Assembly (NCBI GenBank): GCA_000697355.1
Contig: JNEN01001276.1
Span: 1-64,000, forward strand
Direction: 5' to 3'
Origin: Syncephalastrum monosporum B8922
Taxonomy: Eukaryota > Mucoromycota > Mucoromycetes > Mucorales > Syncephalastraceae
Length of the DNA: 64,000 bases
Positions 21,696 to 33,743 of the stretch are shown here, piece by piece. Made by a program: the position numbers and the translations under genes. The notes under the pieces are model-generated. The model saw nothing but the letters and a program-made list of their open reading frames with translations. It was not told the DNA's origin and did no database searches. Position 1 is the stretch's first letter, and each line of letters opens with the position of its first letter.

Positions 21696-22041
21696 TCTTT
21701 GCTTCTTCTGCTGTGCGCTTAGACTCGAGTGAAACCAGGGTAAAAGCGCGTAGTAGAGAAAGTGAGCTTCTCAGCCCGCCCGAGCACACCAGCTCACCAA
21801 TGCGCGTTCGGAGTTCATTTATCTTAAAAAAGTGAAACATCGTTCTTTTTTTTTTGGACAGTCAAGTGGGGGGGGAGGGAGTTGAATGTTGTCTGAGTGA
21901 ATTTGTCAAATGTGTGTTGATGTGAGTGTTGAGTGTGTTGTTGTGTTGTGTATATATATAACAGGAAGAAATAAAAGAAAAAAAAATAAAAAGGGGGAAA
22001 CAAAAGGCAAAAACAAAAAGAAGAACGAAAAAATATGTAAT
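21696..22041. other. Intergenic region between VPS35 and the PRPP synthetase gene
   Basis: 346 bases upstream of VPS35. It holds a T/A run near 21845-21856, a G run near 21869, a TG-rich stretch (about 21910-21950) with TATATATA, and an A-rich stretch to 22030. No gene was seen. Confidence 0.6.
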
Positions 22042-23321
22042 CTAGAACAGCTCTTGCTGTGCATCAAAAAGCATCGAGACGGATTCACCAAAGTGGATAC
22101 GTCGGATAGCTTCGGAGAAGATGGGAGCGACGTCATAGACCTTGATTTTGGAGCTGATGTGGTTGGTCTGAGGAATGGAGTTGCTCACCACCAGCTGGTC
22201 GATCGAGCTCTGCTCAATGTTCTGGATGGCGTTGTCGGATAGGATGGCGTGGCACACAAGCGCATACACCTTGGTGGCTCCGTTCTCGTGCAGCATACGA
22301 GCTGCCTTGACAATCGTGTAGGATGTATCGCAGATATCATCGATCAAAATGCACTCCTTGCCCCGCACGTCGCCCACCAGCATCAGGTCTCGCTTCTGCG
22401 TCGACATCTGTCTCCGTTCCTTGTGGATCAGAGCAAAGTCCATGTAGAGCTTCTCAGCGATGGCAGTCGCTCTGAAAGAAGAAAAAAATAGAAAGCCCCC
22501 GTTAATACCCGTATACATCGATCGCCTGTCTGGTTTACTCTACCTCTTGGCGCCACCGGCATCAGGCGAGACAATGACGGCATCCTGGTAGTTTGGAATC
22601 TGGTGGCGGATATATTTGATCATCAGAGGCATGCTGACCAGGTTATCAAACGGACAGTCAAAGAAGCCTTGGAATTGAGGATCGTGCATCTCCATGGAGA
22701 TGATATGGTCCGCACCTGAACAAAATGCAATGTTATGTAAACCCACCAAGATAGGGCCCCCCGCCCGCCAGTGATATCTGTCATACCTGCACATGTCAAG
22801 AGGTCGGCGACCAACGTGCCCGATCGTGCTACCCATTCACGGTATTTACCCTGCTGGTGCTGCTGTGGCTGCTGGGGGTCTTTGTTGTTCATGGCGAGCT
22901 GACCGAGCTTCTTGTTGAGCTGCTTGGAGACATCATCGGCCGCGATAGGGTTCTGCTGCTCCAGCTGAGGCGTGGCAGGCGGTAACCGGGCAAGCGGCGC
23001 ACCCGACGACGGTTTGAAAGGCGTGTCGGCTTGGCGTGAGTAGGGGAAATAAGGAATGACAGCCGTGACCCGCTTCGCCGAGGCGATCTTGCACGCGTTG
23101 ATCATTATAAGCAGCTCAAACAGGTTGTCGTTGACGTGTCCACAGCCCGACTGGATAATAAAGACATCTTGCTCGCGGACCGATTCAGCCATTTCGACGC
23201 TGGTCTCGTTGTTGCTAAACTTGCTCAACTTGGTTTTTCCGGGCGGGACGCCGAGTCGGGCGCAGACGGCCGCGGTCAGCTCCGGGTGCGATGAACCGCC
23301 AATGACAACGAGATTCCGCAT
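22042..23321 (-). CDS. Ribose-phosphate pyrophosphokinase subunit, Prs5-type
   Basis: Three exons in gene order: 22787-23321, 22544-22715 and 22042-22471; 378 residues. The family motifs are [43 protein letters not shown] and the PRPP loop [17 protein letters not shown] synthetase makes phosphoribosyl pyrophosphate from ribose 5-phosphate and ATP for nucleotide, His and Trp synthesis. Residues about 100-160 are a low-complexity Pro/Gln-rich insert directly after the flexible catalytic loop, as in the yeast Prs1/Prs5 class. The DTSYT form of the PRPP loop and the [13 protein letters not shown] and [16 protein letters not shown] ends also fit Prs5. The catalytic loop is altered (SRQADTPF rather than the ARQDKKD type), so a partner subunit may be needed for activity. 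This is an inference from the yeast system. Confidence 0.9.
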
Positions 23322-23596
23322 GACGGTGTTATTTATATTTACAGCAAACGAGGTATGAAGAGAAGGGTGGGGTTAAAAAAGATTGAGCGGCTTGTAAGCG
23401 GCACGAATCTTTCCCTAAAAATTCTCGATGGGTACCCCGCACAGAAAAAGAAAAAAAAAAGAGACAGCGATAATCTCAGATTGGGGCAAATATGAATAAG
23501 CTTTTTCTCTTTTTTTCGTGTTTGTACCCACTATATACATATGATATCTACTGATACATACGCTACTCTAAGTAACATGTCTACTGTATGTAATGT

Positions 23597-25070
23597 CTAC
23601 CATTGCGTGATATCCACTTCCGCCTCGCCAAACAGACTGGTCTTGGTCGCCTTCAATTCCTCCTGTCGCTCCACCTCTTCCTCGCTGACCAGCGTCGTTT
23701 CGTAAATCTCGGGAAGCACCTTCTTGATAAACGACAGCAGATGGGTGTTGATCTGGTCAAACTCAAGAAGGAAGCCATCGTGACCGTCGGGCGACTGGAT
23801 CACAATCATCTCTGCGTTGGGGATACCCTCCGCGAGCTCGTACTGCTCGGAAATGGTGAAGAGGCCATCGGACTCGATACCAATGACGAGCGCGGGCTGC
23901 TGCACCGACTTGAGCATCTCGTCATAGTCGCCGCGGTCGCGCGAGAGGTCGTGGGTGTCCATCTTGCGGGTCAGGGCAATGTAGCAGTTGGCGTCGAAGC
24001 GATTGATGAACTTGTCGCCCTGGTAGCGCAGATAGGACTGGGCGGAGAAGACAAAGGGGGTGGGCATGGGAGGGTCGTTGATCGTATTGTGGGTTGCGTC
24101 GGAGGGACGCGGGCTGCTGCTTCGGTGCCCGTCGTTGTGGATGAGGAGGTTCGCCTCGCGGGGTGAAGTCGGACGTTTGGGCGGGAATCGCGACGCATCC
24201 GCCGATTTGCGGCCAAAGCGCGACTCGAACGAATTGCGTGATCGGTATGTCAGCAAGGCCGACATGCGTGCGGCTGACAAGCCCACATTGGGGGGCTGCT
24301 CGTCCTTGTAGTAGCCATCCGCTAATGATGCGTAACCCATTGTGAGTCACAGTGCATCACCCTGCTGTCTCTCGCTCCCTCTCCCTGTCCACACTTACCA
24401 TAGTTAGGGTCACTGTAGATGGACTGTCGCTGTGCCTCGCCCCAGCTGATGCCCCACGCCGAGTGTCGACCCGAGGTCGCAATAGGAACCACGGTGCGGA
24501 CATAGTCTTTGCCCATGAAGGCCCACTCGAGCACCTGCATACCGCCCATCGACCCGCCCACGCAGATCGCCACTTGCTTGACGCCCAGCGAGTCAAGCAC
24601 AAGTCGGTGCAGTCGGACGTCGTCGCGCACGCTCGCCAAGGGGAATTCGGGGCCATACCGCTCACCCGTCTCCGGGTTGATCGTCAGCGGCGAGGCCGAT
24701 CCGTACGGTGAACCAAGCACATTGCAGCACACAATAAAGAACTTGGTGGGATCAAACGCCAATCTCGGTCCCATCAACGGGCCCCACCTGGCACCTGGTT
24801 AGCCTTGGCCTGTTTTGACCTCTTTACTGCTTACCAGTCCTCCACGTCCGCGCTACCGGTCAGGGCGTGGCAAATGACCATGCAGTTGTCACCTTTGTCA
24901 TTGAGCTTGCCAAAGGATTTCCAGGCGACGGGCACGTCCTTGAGCTGGACGCCCGACTCGAGGGTGAACTCGGGAATGACGCTAATCTTCTGGTCTGGGA
25001 TGAGGTGGGCAAGCTTATTCTTGGCCAGCGAGGGCGGCAAGGCCTCGGCTGTCGCATAAGTCTTGTACAT
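23597..25070 (-). CDS. Homoserine O-acetyltransferase
   Basis: Three exons in gene order: 24835-25070, 24399-24787 and 23597-24321; 449 residues. It is an alpha/beta hydrolase with the Met2 signatures ALTGSADVEDWW, CNVLGSPYGSASPL, nucleophile-elbow CVGGSMGGMQVLEW (catalytic Ser in GGSMGG), GIESDGLF (catalytic Asp) and PDGHDGFLLE (catalytic His). It transfers acetyl from acetyl-CoA to homoserine, the committed step of methionine synthesis in fungi, in the cytosol. Residues about 245-310, after the RSRNSFESRFGR helix, are a Ser/Pro-rich linker typical of the fungal enzyme. At the second exon two AGs are near; the one giving DWWGPL was used. Confidence 0.95.
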
Positions 25071-25698
25071 TTGTTTGAAAAGAAAAGGTTAATCTAATCT
25101 AACTTGAATTGATCGCCGCTTACATTTTCTTTGGTGGAGGCTCCGTTGCCTATATATGGAAGGTTTCCCCATTTTCAGACTTCATTTTGTTTATGCCGGC
25201 ATCGTATCTTGTAAAGTCCCCCATCTGTCACCCGACCTGTCTATCACCATACACTGGGTCTATGGCATAATATAAGGCATTATACTTTTGCACCTAGCTA
25301 GGCCATCTGTCAAGTGGAAGGAACCCACATTGAGTCAGTCTAGTTTTATACCTCGTTTCAAATTCCTCCAAATAATGCAAAATCGTACATGCTGCACACC
25401 TGGCATACATAAAATGACACACCCTATCGCGAGTAGAGCACCTGCTTCAGTTACGATAGCTGACTGACGACGGATCCATATAATGCTTATCATACACTTA
25501 GTAGCTATTCTATACTGCAATACACCACACATCGTAATAGGCGCCTACTTTGAAGGATAACAGGTTGGATGACAGCGTAAGACGAAATGTGTCGTTGGAC
25601 TCAATCCACGCCCGTACGAAAGGGCTCGTGGGCCCTCTAGAAGAGAGATAGATATATTATTGAATATATGTACACGAAAGGAAGGGAGGAAAGGTAGT
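25071..25698. other. Intergenic region upstream of MET2
   Basis: 628 bases between MET2 and the choline/ethanolamine kinase, both on the minus strand. It is AT-rich without a supported reading frame. A stretch around 25390-25470 looked superficially tRNA-like but has no paired arms. No CACGTG (Cbf1-type) element was found in the part next to MET2. Confidence 0.55.
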
Positions 25699-27052
25699 CT
25701 ATTGGACCTCGGAGAGTCGCTTGCGGAACTCAACAAGGCGTTCTGTGGCGTACTCCATGTAGTCAAAGTCAATCTCACTCTGCGTCGCTTGAATGAGACC
25801 CCAAAGCGCCCAATGCAGCAAGGTGGCCATGACCCAGGGCTCGACTTCCTCGAGCAATGCCTCGGGAGTGATTTGGCTCGAGTTTTCGCCGGCTTCGAGG
25901 TAGGCGGTCGCGAAACGCAGGCGCTCTTCACGCGTAGGAAAGTACTCCGCGTGCATGTGGTGCGGTCGGTCGCAGTGGTAATTATACATCCACTCTGTAA
26001 AGTGGTTGGCGATATCAAAGCCGCGCGGATTGTAGCCAGCGTATTCAAAGTCGACAATCACCAGCTCGCCCGACTGTTGCATGCGGAGTACATTACCATA
26101 CTGGGTCTACACATGGATCTCGGTGAGTCCAAGGAACATGACAGTATCTCATTTTACTTGCATCGTTGTGGGCAAAGACAATGACGCTGTATTTTGCGAC
26201 GTGCTTCTTGAGCTGCTCGACTTGGGCCGGCAATTGATCCAGCTCAAGACGCTTCCATAAGTCAGCCCAATGCGGATCGCGGCTCGAGAGCTCCAAGAGG
26301 TGGGTAAAGTACTGGGTAATATTGCGCCAGACTTCGAGACGACAGTTTTCGGAGGGAGGGTAGATGTCTGTCACGTTGTGCAGATGCCGCAGGGCCTCGG
26401 CGATCTGACACGATATCTGCGCGTCCCGCATATCGGCGTGGGTCAGGGTCGTCGATTCTAGGTATTCTTCGAAACGGCCGTTGCCAAACGACGCCAGGAC
26501 CTGCGGGCCGAGTGTCGCCATGGGAGCCAGACGCGCCAGCCATGCAAGCTCGTTTTGCCGGTCTACGACCGACTCGCATCCAATGCCGTAGATGCGAAGG
26601 AGCAACTTGGGTTTATTGGCTGCGCTCACAAAGAAAACCGCGCTGTGTTTCGATAGGTGTTAATCTGATTCGTACAAGTATCTTGGAGCGTTTGACAGAC
26701 TCACTTTGTAAGGGCGCCACTGGCGCGTTCAAGCTGCACCTCGGTCACGTCTCGGGCCCACTCGGGCAAGACAGTCTGGGTCACGCCCAGAACAGCGTCG
26801 CAAAGTGCCTTTTTATCCTTGAGTTGTCTAGTACAGCCCATCAGTCTCGGTTGTAATGACCTGCAAAACTCACAAGAGATCAAGGACGAGGTCGCACGAA
26901 GGCACGTGCTCCAGTTCATTTTCCTCTAAGACGGTACCATTCGTGGGTGCAGCCGTGTTGGGGTCCAAGAGGGCAGGGCTGCTAACGCTGCGTACATTTG
27001 CAGGCATAAAACCTGAGAATTGTCGTTTGGGAGCTGGTTTGGCATTCGACAT
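25699..27052 (-). CDS. Choline/ethanolamine kinase
   Basis: Four exons in gene order: 26874-27052, 26705-26827, 26162-26642 and 25699-26106; 396 residues. It has the substrate-ATP site GALTNAVFFVSA...LLLRIYG, the Brenner motif HNDTQYGNVLRM (catalytic Asp) and the choline-kinase motif IVDFEYAGYNPRGFDIANHFTEW. It phosphorylates choline and/or ethanolamine with ATP, the first step of the Kennedy pathway to phosphatidylcholine and phosphatidylethanolamine. Which substrate it prefers cannot be told from sequence. The third intron (26107-26161) begins with GC, not GT. The donor is GCAAGT and it splits the catalytic motif exactly after HND, so the motif is only restored if this GC-AG intron is spliced. 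The gene is followed by the DHHC gene upstream on the same strand. Confidence 0.93.
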
Positions 27053-27396
27053 GGTGAATATGAAAGAGCGAAAAGGCAGCTGCAAAAACACAAAGAATTT
27101 TTCCTCCCTGTGTATGCAAAATGTGCATCATATTCGACGTTTTTCAATACAGATAAGAATAGGTACCCGTTGCTTTTTGGGGGAAACGGATTACCTCATC
27201 TTCTGGGCAAATCTCGTGAAGTCATCCCGTGCAACCGATCTATCATGCCTATTTCACTATGGTAATAATTGGATGCCATGCGATAGGATATACTGTATTT
27301 GTGATGATGAAGATAAATGCAAATGATAATAGGGATGATGCAAAGATGGGTCCAACACGGGCATATGTGTATATGGGTCGCTGGAAATAAGGTATG
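27053..27396. other. Short intergenic region upstream of the choline/ethanolamine kinase
   Basis: 344 bases, AT-rich, between two minus-strand genes. No feature was recognised. Confidence 0.55.
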
Positions 27397-28985
27397 TTAT
27401 GCTGAAGGCTGACGCTCTCGCTCTAATTCTCTTAGTGTCTCTTCATTGTAACCGAACTGGATCCCGTCACAAGGTGTCGATCGACGAATCGCTATCGGCA
27501 CTGGATTTTTTTTTTTTTTTTTTTGGTTGAATGCATGAACACTTGTGATATTGCATCAGTCCTTTTCAACTTACCAAACCATTGCCACCAGTGATTTCCC
27601 ATGACTTCCTTCCAGTTCGACCGCGGCCCTTGATCAAATACGTTGCGTCCCTGGCTGGTGAATATACTGAGCCGCTTTCCACTATCTTTGTTTTTGGACC
27701 ACTGCTGGAACTGGTTGTTTTCGATTGTTGTGCGATTCAAGAGAATCATCCAAAGGTGGGATAGCGTAAAACTACCAATGACGACCATCAGGATACCTGA
27801 GCTATTTTTCATGGGCGTGAGAGGCAAAGACTTGATAGAGTGGATGATGGCTTACACAACCAAGACGGCAATCACCACTCCGTTGTAGGATTGAAGGCCA
27901 TTTCCAGATACGAATGCGACCAGAGATGTTATAAAAATCCAAGTACCCAGGAAAGACGTATAGCAAAGGAACTGGATGTAGTATCTTTGGTTACCGAAGC
28001 CCACACATCCGTTTACCCTAGATAAATAAAAGAAGGGTACATAGGTCAATTTTCATGGGCGCCGGCAGGATCTTATATTTCTCAAACCATGGGCAATGAC
28101 TACAAACAGCCACGAGCGTTAGATAAGATAGTACCCAGTGTGTGCGAGCGCACGTACCCACACCCGCAACCTCATCAATGAAATTAAACGTACTGATCCA
28201 TTTTAAGCACACATGCGTCGCACACACGACAATGGTGAGCGCGATCTGGTTTCCAACCTTGGCAGGAGTTGCACCACTTGGCTCCGCCGAGAATCGATAC
28301 CGGTGGGTGGAGCCGGTCTGTGAACTGCTGATACGTTAACGACGACAAGAGAGGTGTAGTGTCGCTTGCGCTACTTGCATGAGTAGGGTTGCCAGGCCGG
28401 GAGAGGACCACACGGGCGTATGTGCAGAAAAACAAGACGAGGCCGAGGTGGAGTGGTACAAGGTAAACGATGCCCTGAGCGAGCCGATTCCGCCGGATCA
28501 ACGTGACTAGAATGAGTGGTTCGGATCAAAACACAGCACCTCGGAATCACAAAACGCGCGATATACTTGCGGCAAACGTGGTCAAGATAGGCGTAGTAGA
28601 CAAACGCAACGATCCCCATGACAACTAACACTGGCATCCATCCCCAGTCCCGGTGTTGACCTGGCTTCTTGCCCTTGGGGAGTGGCAGTGGGAAATCAGT
28701 CAATGCAGAAAAAAAGAAGATGAGTGGCCAGCAGCGTGCATAAAGCGGTGAATCGGTGCGACAGCACGAACAGCAACAACCCTCTGCTTCTGCGGCGGAT
28801 GCTTCGTCAGGTGAACTCTGATGACCGCTGCCTTCGTGACCCTCGGGAGAAACGCCGTCCGACTTTTGGGAGGCTTCCTCTTCATAATAACCGTCCTGTC
28901 GGTGATGGTCGTTAGGATGGCTCATGCACGCACGAAAAGGATGGCCGCCGACAATCAAAAATCGGTCCGACAGCTTTTTTGGCAT
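27397..28985 (-). CDS. DHHC palmitoyltransferase (Pfa3 / ZDHHC15-20 type)
   Basis: Six exons in gene order: 28556-28985, 28194-28506, 28088-28099, 27856-28017, 27575-27801 and 27397-27500; 415 residues. Four hydrophobic segments flank the Cys-rich domain CNSCQGWKPDRAHHCRVCDA, ending in DHHC at residues 247-250 (C250 is catalytic). Then come NGCVGFGNQRYYIQF, the TTIE (TTxE) motif and NWKEVMGNHWWQWFVPI. The last matches the class that palmitoylates Vac8 in yeast. The acyl-Cys intermediate transfers palmitate to cysteines of membrane proteins. Exon 3 is only 12 nt and holds the second H, the catalytic C and P. The donors after exons 1 and 3 are GTTTTG and GTTTGA, unusual but needed for frame; the first is the least certain join. 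The start may instead be the Met at 28925. Confidence 0.88.
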
Positions 28986-30276
28986 CGTTCGACTAGGAAG
29001 TACTATTGAATGTAAGGTATATAAGTGAAAGGAAAGAGGGTATGTACAGAAAAAGAGAGAAGAGAGGAAAAAAGACAGGAAGTGGGATATCTGGGCAGTT
29101 TTTTCTGTTTAGGCGGTCTGTCTGGTTTTCACTGGTTCTCCTTGATGTCCGCGTTGGACCTAAGCCCAAATCGGGCCAACCCCGTATTTTTGCTCGCCTG
29201 CCTTACGCCTTTCTCTCCTCATTTTGTATTTATTTACCTTAACAGAACCAGGTTTTCCGCTGCAACACTCAGTGCCGAAGACTTGGTACTTGCCCACCCA
29301 CACCGTACCTTGGATTTCAAGCTATTTCCCTGGTTACTGCATCTTCTATGCTATGCGTCAAATTTAACGTCATTGACCAGAGCTGAGACTGTTTTCCTTT
29401 ATATGGATAATTCTCGTCATTCATAAGGGTATGGCCATGTATCTAGTAGTGATAATGCAGCATTCAGAAAGAGCCCCTTCGCGAGCTGGTACCTCACTCC
29501 CGCGTCATTGTATTATTGTATCAGCTGATGCAAAAAGTGCTGTACGGGTATTCATCAAGTAGAATCACGATGACAACGCAGTGTACTTTGTATAATATTT
29601 ATTTTCTAGTGAGGCTGGATTCCGTTCGAGAAAGCAGTCGTTTGAAGAAGTCATAGCTCTGCAATATTCCAACATTTCTCGAGCACTCACAGAAAGCGGC
29701 CTTCTACAGACGCATCGGATGCGATTTTCTGTCCTGTTTCGAGTAATTAGGCTCATCTTGCTTGCCGTATGCTCAATCCGCGAGAACGTAGTGCATGTGC
29801 TAAAATAATCGAGACATTGTTTGTATACATGTCTGCCAAAATATGTTTGTACCTGCCCGCTGTGCACATGAGGTGTCAAGACAATACAGAACGCCCCTTA
29901 TGTGTATATCTGTCATGTGTGCCAGGATACGTGTTAGTACATAAGATTTCCCAGTATATCCAAGAAGGTCGTTTCACACTCATGTATCAATGCATGAATG
30001 TAAGTTGTTAAAATAAACTGTATGGTGTTGTGGGGTCTTAATAATGTCACATCGGTCGAGATGAGCATCGAAATAAGTATCCATCATGATAAAAGGTGGC
30101 AACGTGAGCTCACTGTCCTTGTATCGTGTTATTTTCTAAGCGGCGTCATGTTGTTACTGTTGTGCTGCATGGATACGGTGGCAGTGGCGATGGAGGGTCT
30201 GGGGTGTATTATGAAATTGGGTGGTGCGGTCGCAGCTGTGATTGTCTGTCCTGCTCTTCTTTTCTTCGTCCCCATT
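28986..30276. other. Long divergent intergenic region between the DHHC gene and CUL4
   Basis: About 1.3 kb between two divergently transcribed genes, so it should hold both promoters. It is AT-rich in the middle (29430-30060), with scattered short frames that resemble no protein. Nothing further is supported. Confidence 0.55.
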
Positions 30277-33200
30277 ATGCCACCTAAAAACAAAGGTATG
30301 CCTCCACCTCTCATTCCACTCGTTTTTCTCTAATGCTTTCCTTGCTACTCTAAAGTCACAAAGAAGCGTAAAGCTTCGGTTTCGTCCGGATCACAAAACA
30401 TTATGGAGGCCTTCCGTCGAAATGGCTCGCCTTCTAAAATGAGCAGAGAAGCACACACGTCTCCCATGGTCATCGACAACAATGCGACAAACCCCGCTCT
30501 ACACGATCCACTGTCCCATGCTACCGTCGTCCTCGGCTGCTTGCCTCGTCAATTGCCAGACAAAAAGCTCGTTGTCCACCGCTTTAAGGGTGGGTTGCTT
30601 TATCATATTTGTTGTTGCATAACCAGATAGCAACATTGCTGATTCCGCTTCGTTTATAGAGCCACGATCACCCAAGCTCCCCGATCACTTGTTTGAAGAT
30701 CTCTGGAATAAGTTGCAGCGTCGTATCGTGAATGCTTTTCGCAAGGAAGGCATCGAAGAAAACCGTTATTCTGCATACAATGTAACACAAGCGGTTTCCT
30801 CCTCTCATAGCATGACAAGAGACACTCATACTTTTCCCTCTCCCCCCCCCCTTTTCCGATACAGGCCTGCGAGACAATTTGTCGTTACCATGATGCGGAA
30901 GAACTTTTTCATCGTCTCGAAAGAGAGTACGCCAAAGAGACGCGTTCTTTGGCAGAAACGCTGAAAGCGTGAGTACAGCACTTTGATATTTTCAGCTGGC
31001 TAAAATGTGAGGTAGTGCGGCTAAAGACTCAAACGAACCGTTTCTTCCTGTGCTCAAACGGTTCTGGGTTGACTTCTCCCACGCCATGGTGAGTGCTACA
31101 CTGAACCAAAGGGATGGGTTTAATTTATGCTCGAGCTAGAACCTGCTGCAATCCATTTTCATGGATCTCGATCGGCGCTATGTGATCCACAAAACTAAAT
31201 ACGCGTCGCTTATGTAAGTCCGCATCGCATCGGTATGCGAAGCTCACCCTTCTATGTTTCAGCGACCTTGGTCAGAGGCTGTTCCAGGAATATGTCATGG
31301 ATGACGCATCCGTCCAACACCGTACTGTGGTGGACATTCTAGGCCACATCCAAGAAGAGCGGTATTGATATGACCACGTGTTCCTCGATTTGTCAGACGC
31401 TTACACGCTTCTCTAGAGATGGCACCTTGATCGATATATCACTGATTCACTCCTTGACGGGCATGATGGTCTCTCTGAGCATCTACAGCACTGTGTTCGA
31501 GCCCGCCTTTCTAGAAAGCACGCGCAAATACTACGCCGCCGAGGCAAGCCGATTGATTGACACGATGGCCGTCCCTGACTACCTCTTGCACGTCAAGAAG
31601 CGATACGACGAGGAGGGCAAGTCAAGGATCGAGGCGTATATCCACAGCAGTAGCCGAATCAGACTTATGGAAGTGGTGACCGAAGAGCTGGTGTTTGAAA
31701 AGACCGTTGAAATATTGGAGAAAGGTATATTGAAAAAAAAATCTACGAGTGTGAACATGCAATGTAATACAGAAACAATTTAGGTCTTGATACCATGATT
31801 GATAACATGGATAAAGAACCGCTGCGCGTCTTGTACTGCTCGCTCGAGTCCAGTGACCATCTCGTCGAATTGCGGACAGCATTTGCTGATTATATCAAGG
31901 TCCGTGTGGTTAAAAAAAAACAGTTATCAGATCGGCTAAAAAGTCTTTTTTTGTTTGGCGTGTAACTTTCATAGCGACGTGGTGTCGAGTTAATCAAGGA
32001 CCCAAGCCGTGACTCGACGATGATCACGTCGCTGCTGACATACAAAAACAAATTGGACACATTGCTGAACGATTGTTTTGATAATGACGCAACATTTAGC
32101 AACACGCTCAAGGACAGTTTTGAGACGTTTGTCAACTCGCGCAAGAGCAGGCCCGCCGAGCTTTTGGCCAAGTTTATTGACGCCCGCCTACGTGCCAGCG
32201 CCAAAAAGAACAATACAGAAGAGGACCTGGAACGATTGCTGGATCGATTGCTCGTCATTTTCCGGTATCTGCAAGGTAAAAAAAAATTCTGCGGGATGAG
32301 ATCACCGACCAGATGCAATTGACCAGCGACCGGGTAATGCAGGCAAAGATGCATTTGAAGCATTCTACAAACGATTTTTATCGAAGCGATTACTGCTCAG
32401 CCGGGTGTCGTCTACTGACTTGGAAAAGAACGTATTACTGAAACTGAAAACTGGTATGTTTGACAAATCAGGATCCCATCAATTGGGGTTAATAGGCTCA
32501 TTGCCATGCAGAGTGCGGACCCGGGTTCACAAAGAATATGGAGGCCATGTTCAGCGATATCGAAGTTTCAGCGGAATTGAATGACGAATTTAAGGTAAGC
32601 GACCCTTTTTCTGATCTTTGCTGTCTTGGCGTCTTGCGTGATATCAGGTTTCTTATCTCAAAGCACAGACGTCCGCTGTATACCCTCAAGATGACATGCA
32701 TATGCAAGTCAACGTTTTGGCTCAGGGCATCTGGCCTTCGTATGCGCAGTCGGAGTTCAGCCTTCCTGGCGAGGTAGGCTTAAAAAAATTACCGGAATAG
32801 TTCCGCTCATCCAATGTATGGTCTAGATGGTGGCGTGCCAGGTGGCATACGAGAAGTTCTACACTGGCAAGTTCAAAGGCCGTAGGCTTGCTTGGCAGAA
32901 CGCCTTGTCATCATGCACGCTACGCGCCCATTTCCCCAAGGGTGCCAAGGAATTGACTGTCAGCTTGCTGCAAAGTGTGATCCTGTTACTGTTCAATAAC
33001 GCAAAAGTGCTCAGTTACGGTGACATTGCTAATCAGACAAACCTTGGCAAGTTGCTAAAAAAAGAGAAGAGAGGCGGATGAGGATGGGAAATGGGACATT
33101 CGGCTTATATGTTTGCTCATTATTATAGAATCAAAGGAGCTAAAACGAGTGTTACATTCCTTGGCATGTGGCCAGCATAAGGTTCTAACCAAGGAACCGC

Positions 33201-33743
33201 GGAAGAATGAAGTCGTCGAAAGCGACGTGTTTCATTATAATTCTGATTTCACTGCCATTGGCGTAAGACTCAAGATCAGCGTTGTTCAACAAGAACAATC
33301 AAGTGAGGAACGCAAGGCGACGGAGACCAAAGTGATCGTGGACCGTCAACACCAGGTATTGTATTCAGATTGTGCGACTTAAGTAACCGAGGATTAATGT
33401 GTGGTATTTCCTGGCACTAGCTTGAAGCAGCGATTGTGCGGATCATGAAAGCCAAAAAGACATTGACACATACGGAACTTATGAACGAGCTCTTTGGGCA
33501 GCTCAAATTCCCGTTACAGGTAAAGTATTAAAGACATGTGTCAGCTCATCTTGGCTCTCTCACACGCATATACATCACTGTAGGCGACCGATATCAAAAA
33601 ACGTATTGAGTCATTGATTGACAGGTATTTGTGTTTTACCAAATGAGGCAACTAAGAAACTCATGCATGGGGGCAAAACTTCTGCAAGGGAATATCTGGC
33701 TCGCGATAACGAACAAAGCGGAGTGTACAATTACAAAGGCTGA
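30277..33743 (+). CDS. Cullin-4
   Basis: Eighteen exons: 30277-30295, 30356-30589, 30660-30781, 30865-30968, 31016-31088, 31140-31213, 31263-31361, 31417-31724, 31784-31899, 31975-32275, 32343-32453, 32512-32594, 32648-32773, 32827-33046, 33129-33355, 33421-33519, 33584-33624 and 33689-33743; 803 residues. Cul4-class features run in order: KLVVHRFKEPRSPKLPD at the start of the repeat region, the cullin-homology segment LQGKDAFEAFYKRFLSKRLL, and winged helix AAIVRIMKAKKTL with the neddylation Lys near residue 749. The end is IESLIDREYLARD. It is the scaffold of a DDB1-linked RING ubiquitin ligase in DNA replication, repair and chromatin control. The N-terminus is a basic disordered tail (KNKVTKKRKASVSS), likely a nuclear signal. 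The intron at 33047-33128 starts with GC (GCAAGT). Confidence 0.95.

Noticed and set aside
17476..25070. A methionine gene cluster (ADI1 and MET2)
   Set aside because: VPS35 and the PRPP synthetase gene separate them and strands differ; only two pathway members occur, so co-location is probably chance.
25380..25470. A possible tRNA-like or small RNA region upstream of MET2
   Set aside because: Only a loose D-arm-like AGTAGAGC was seen, with no matching arms.
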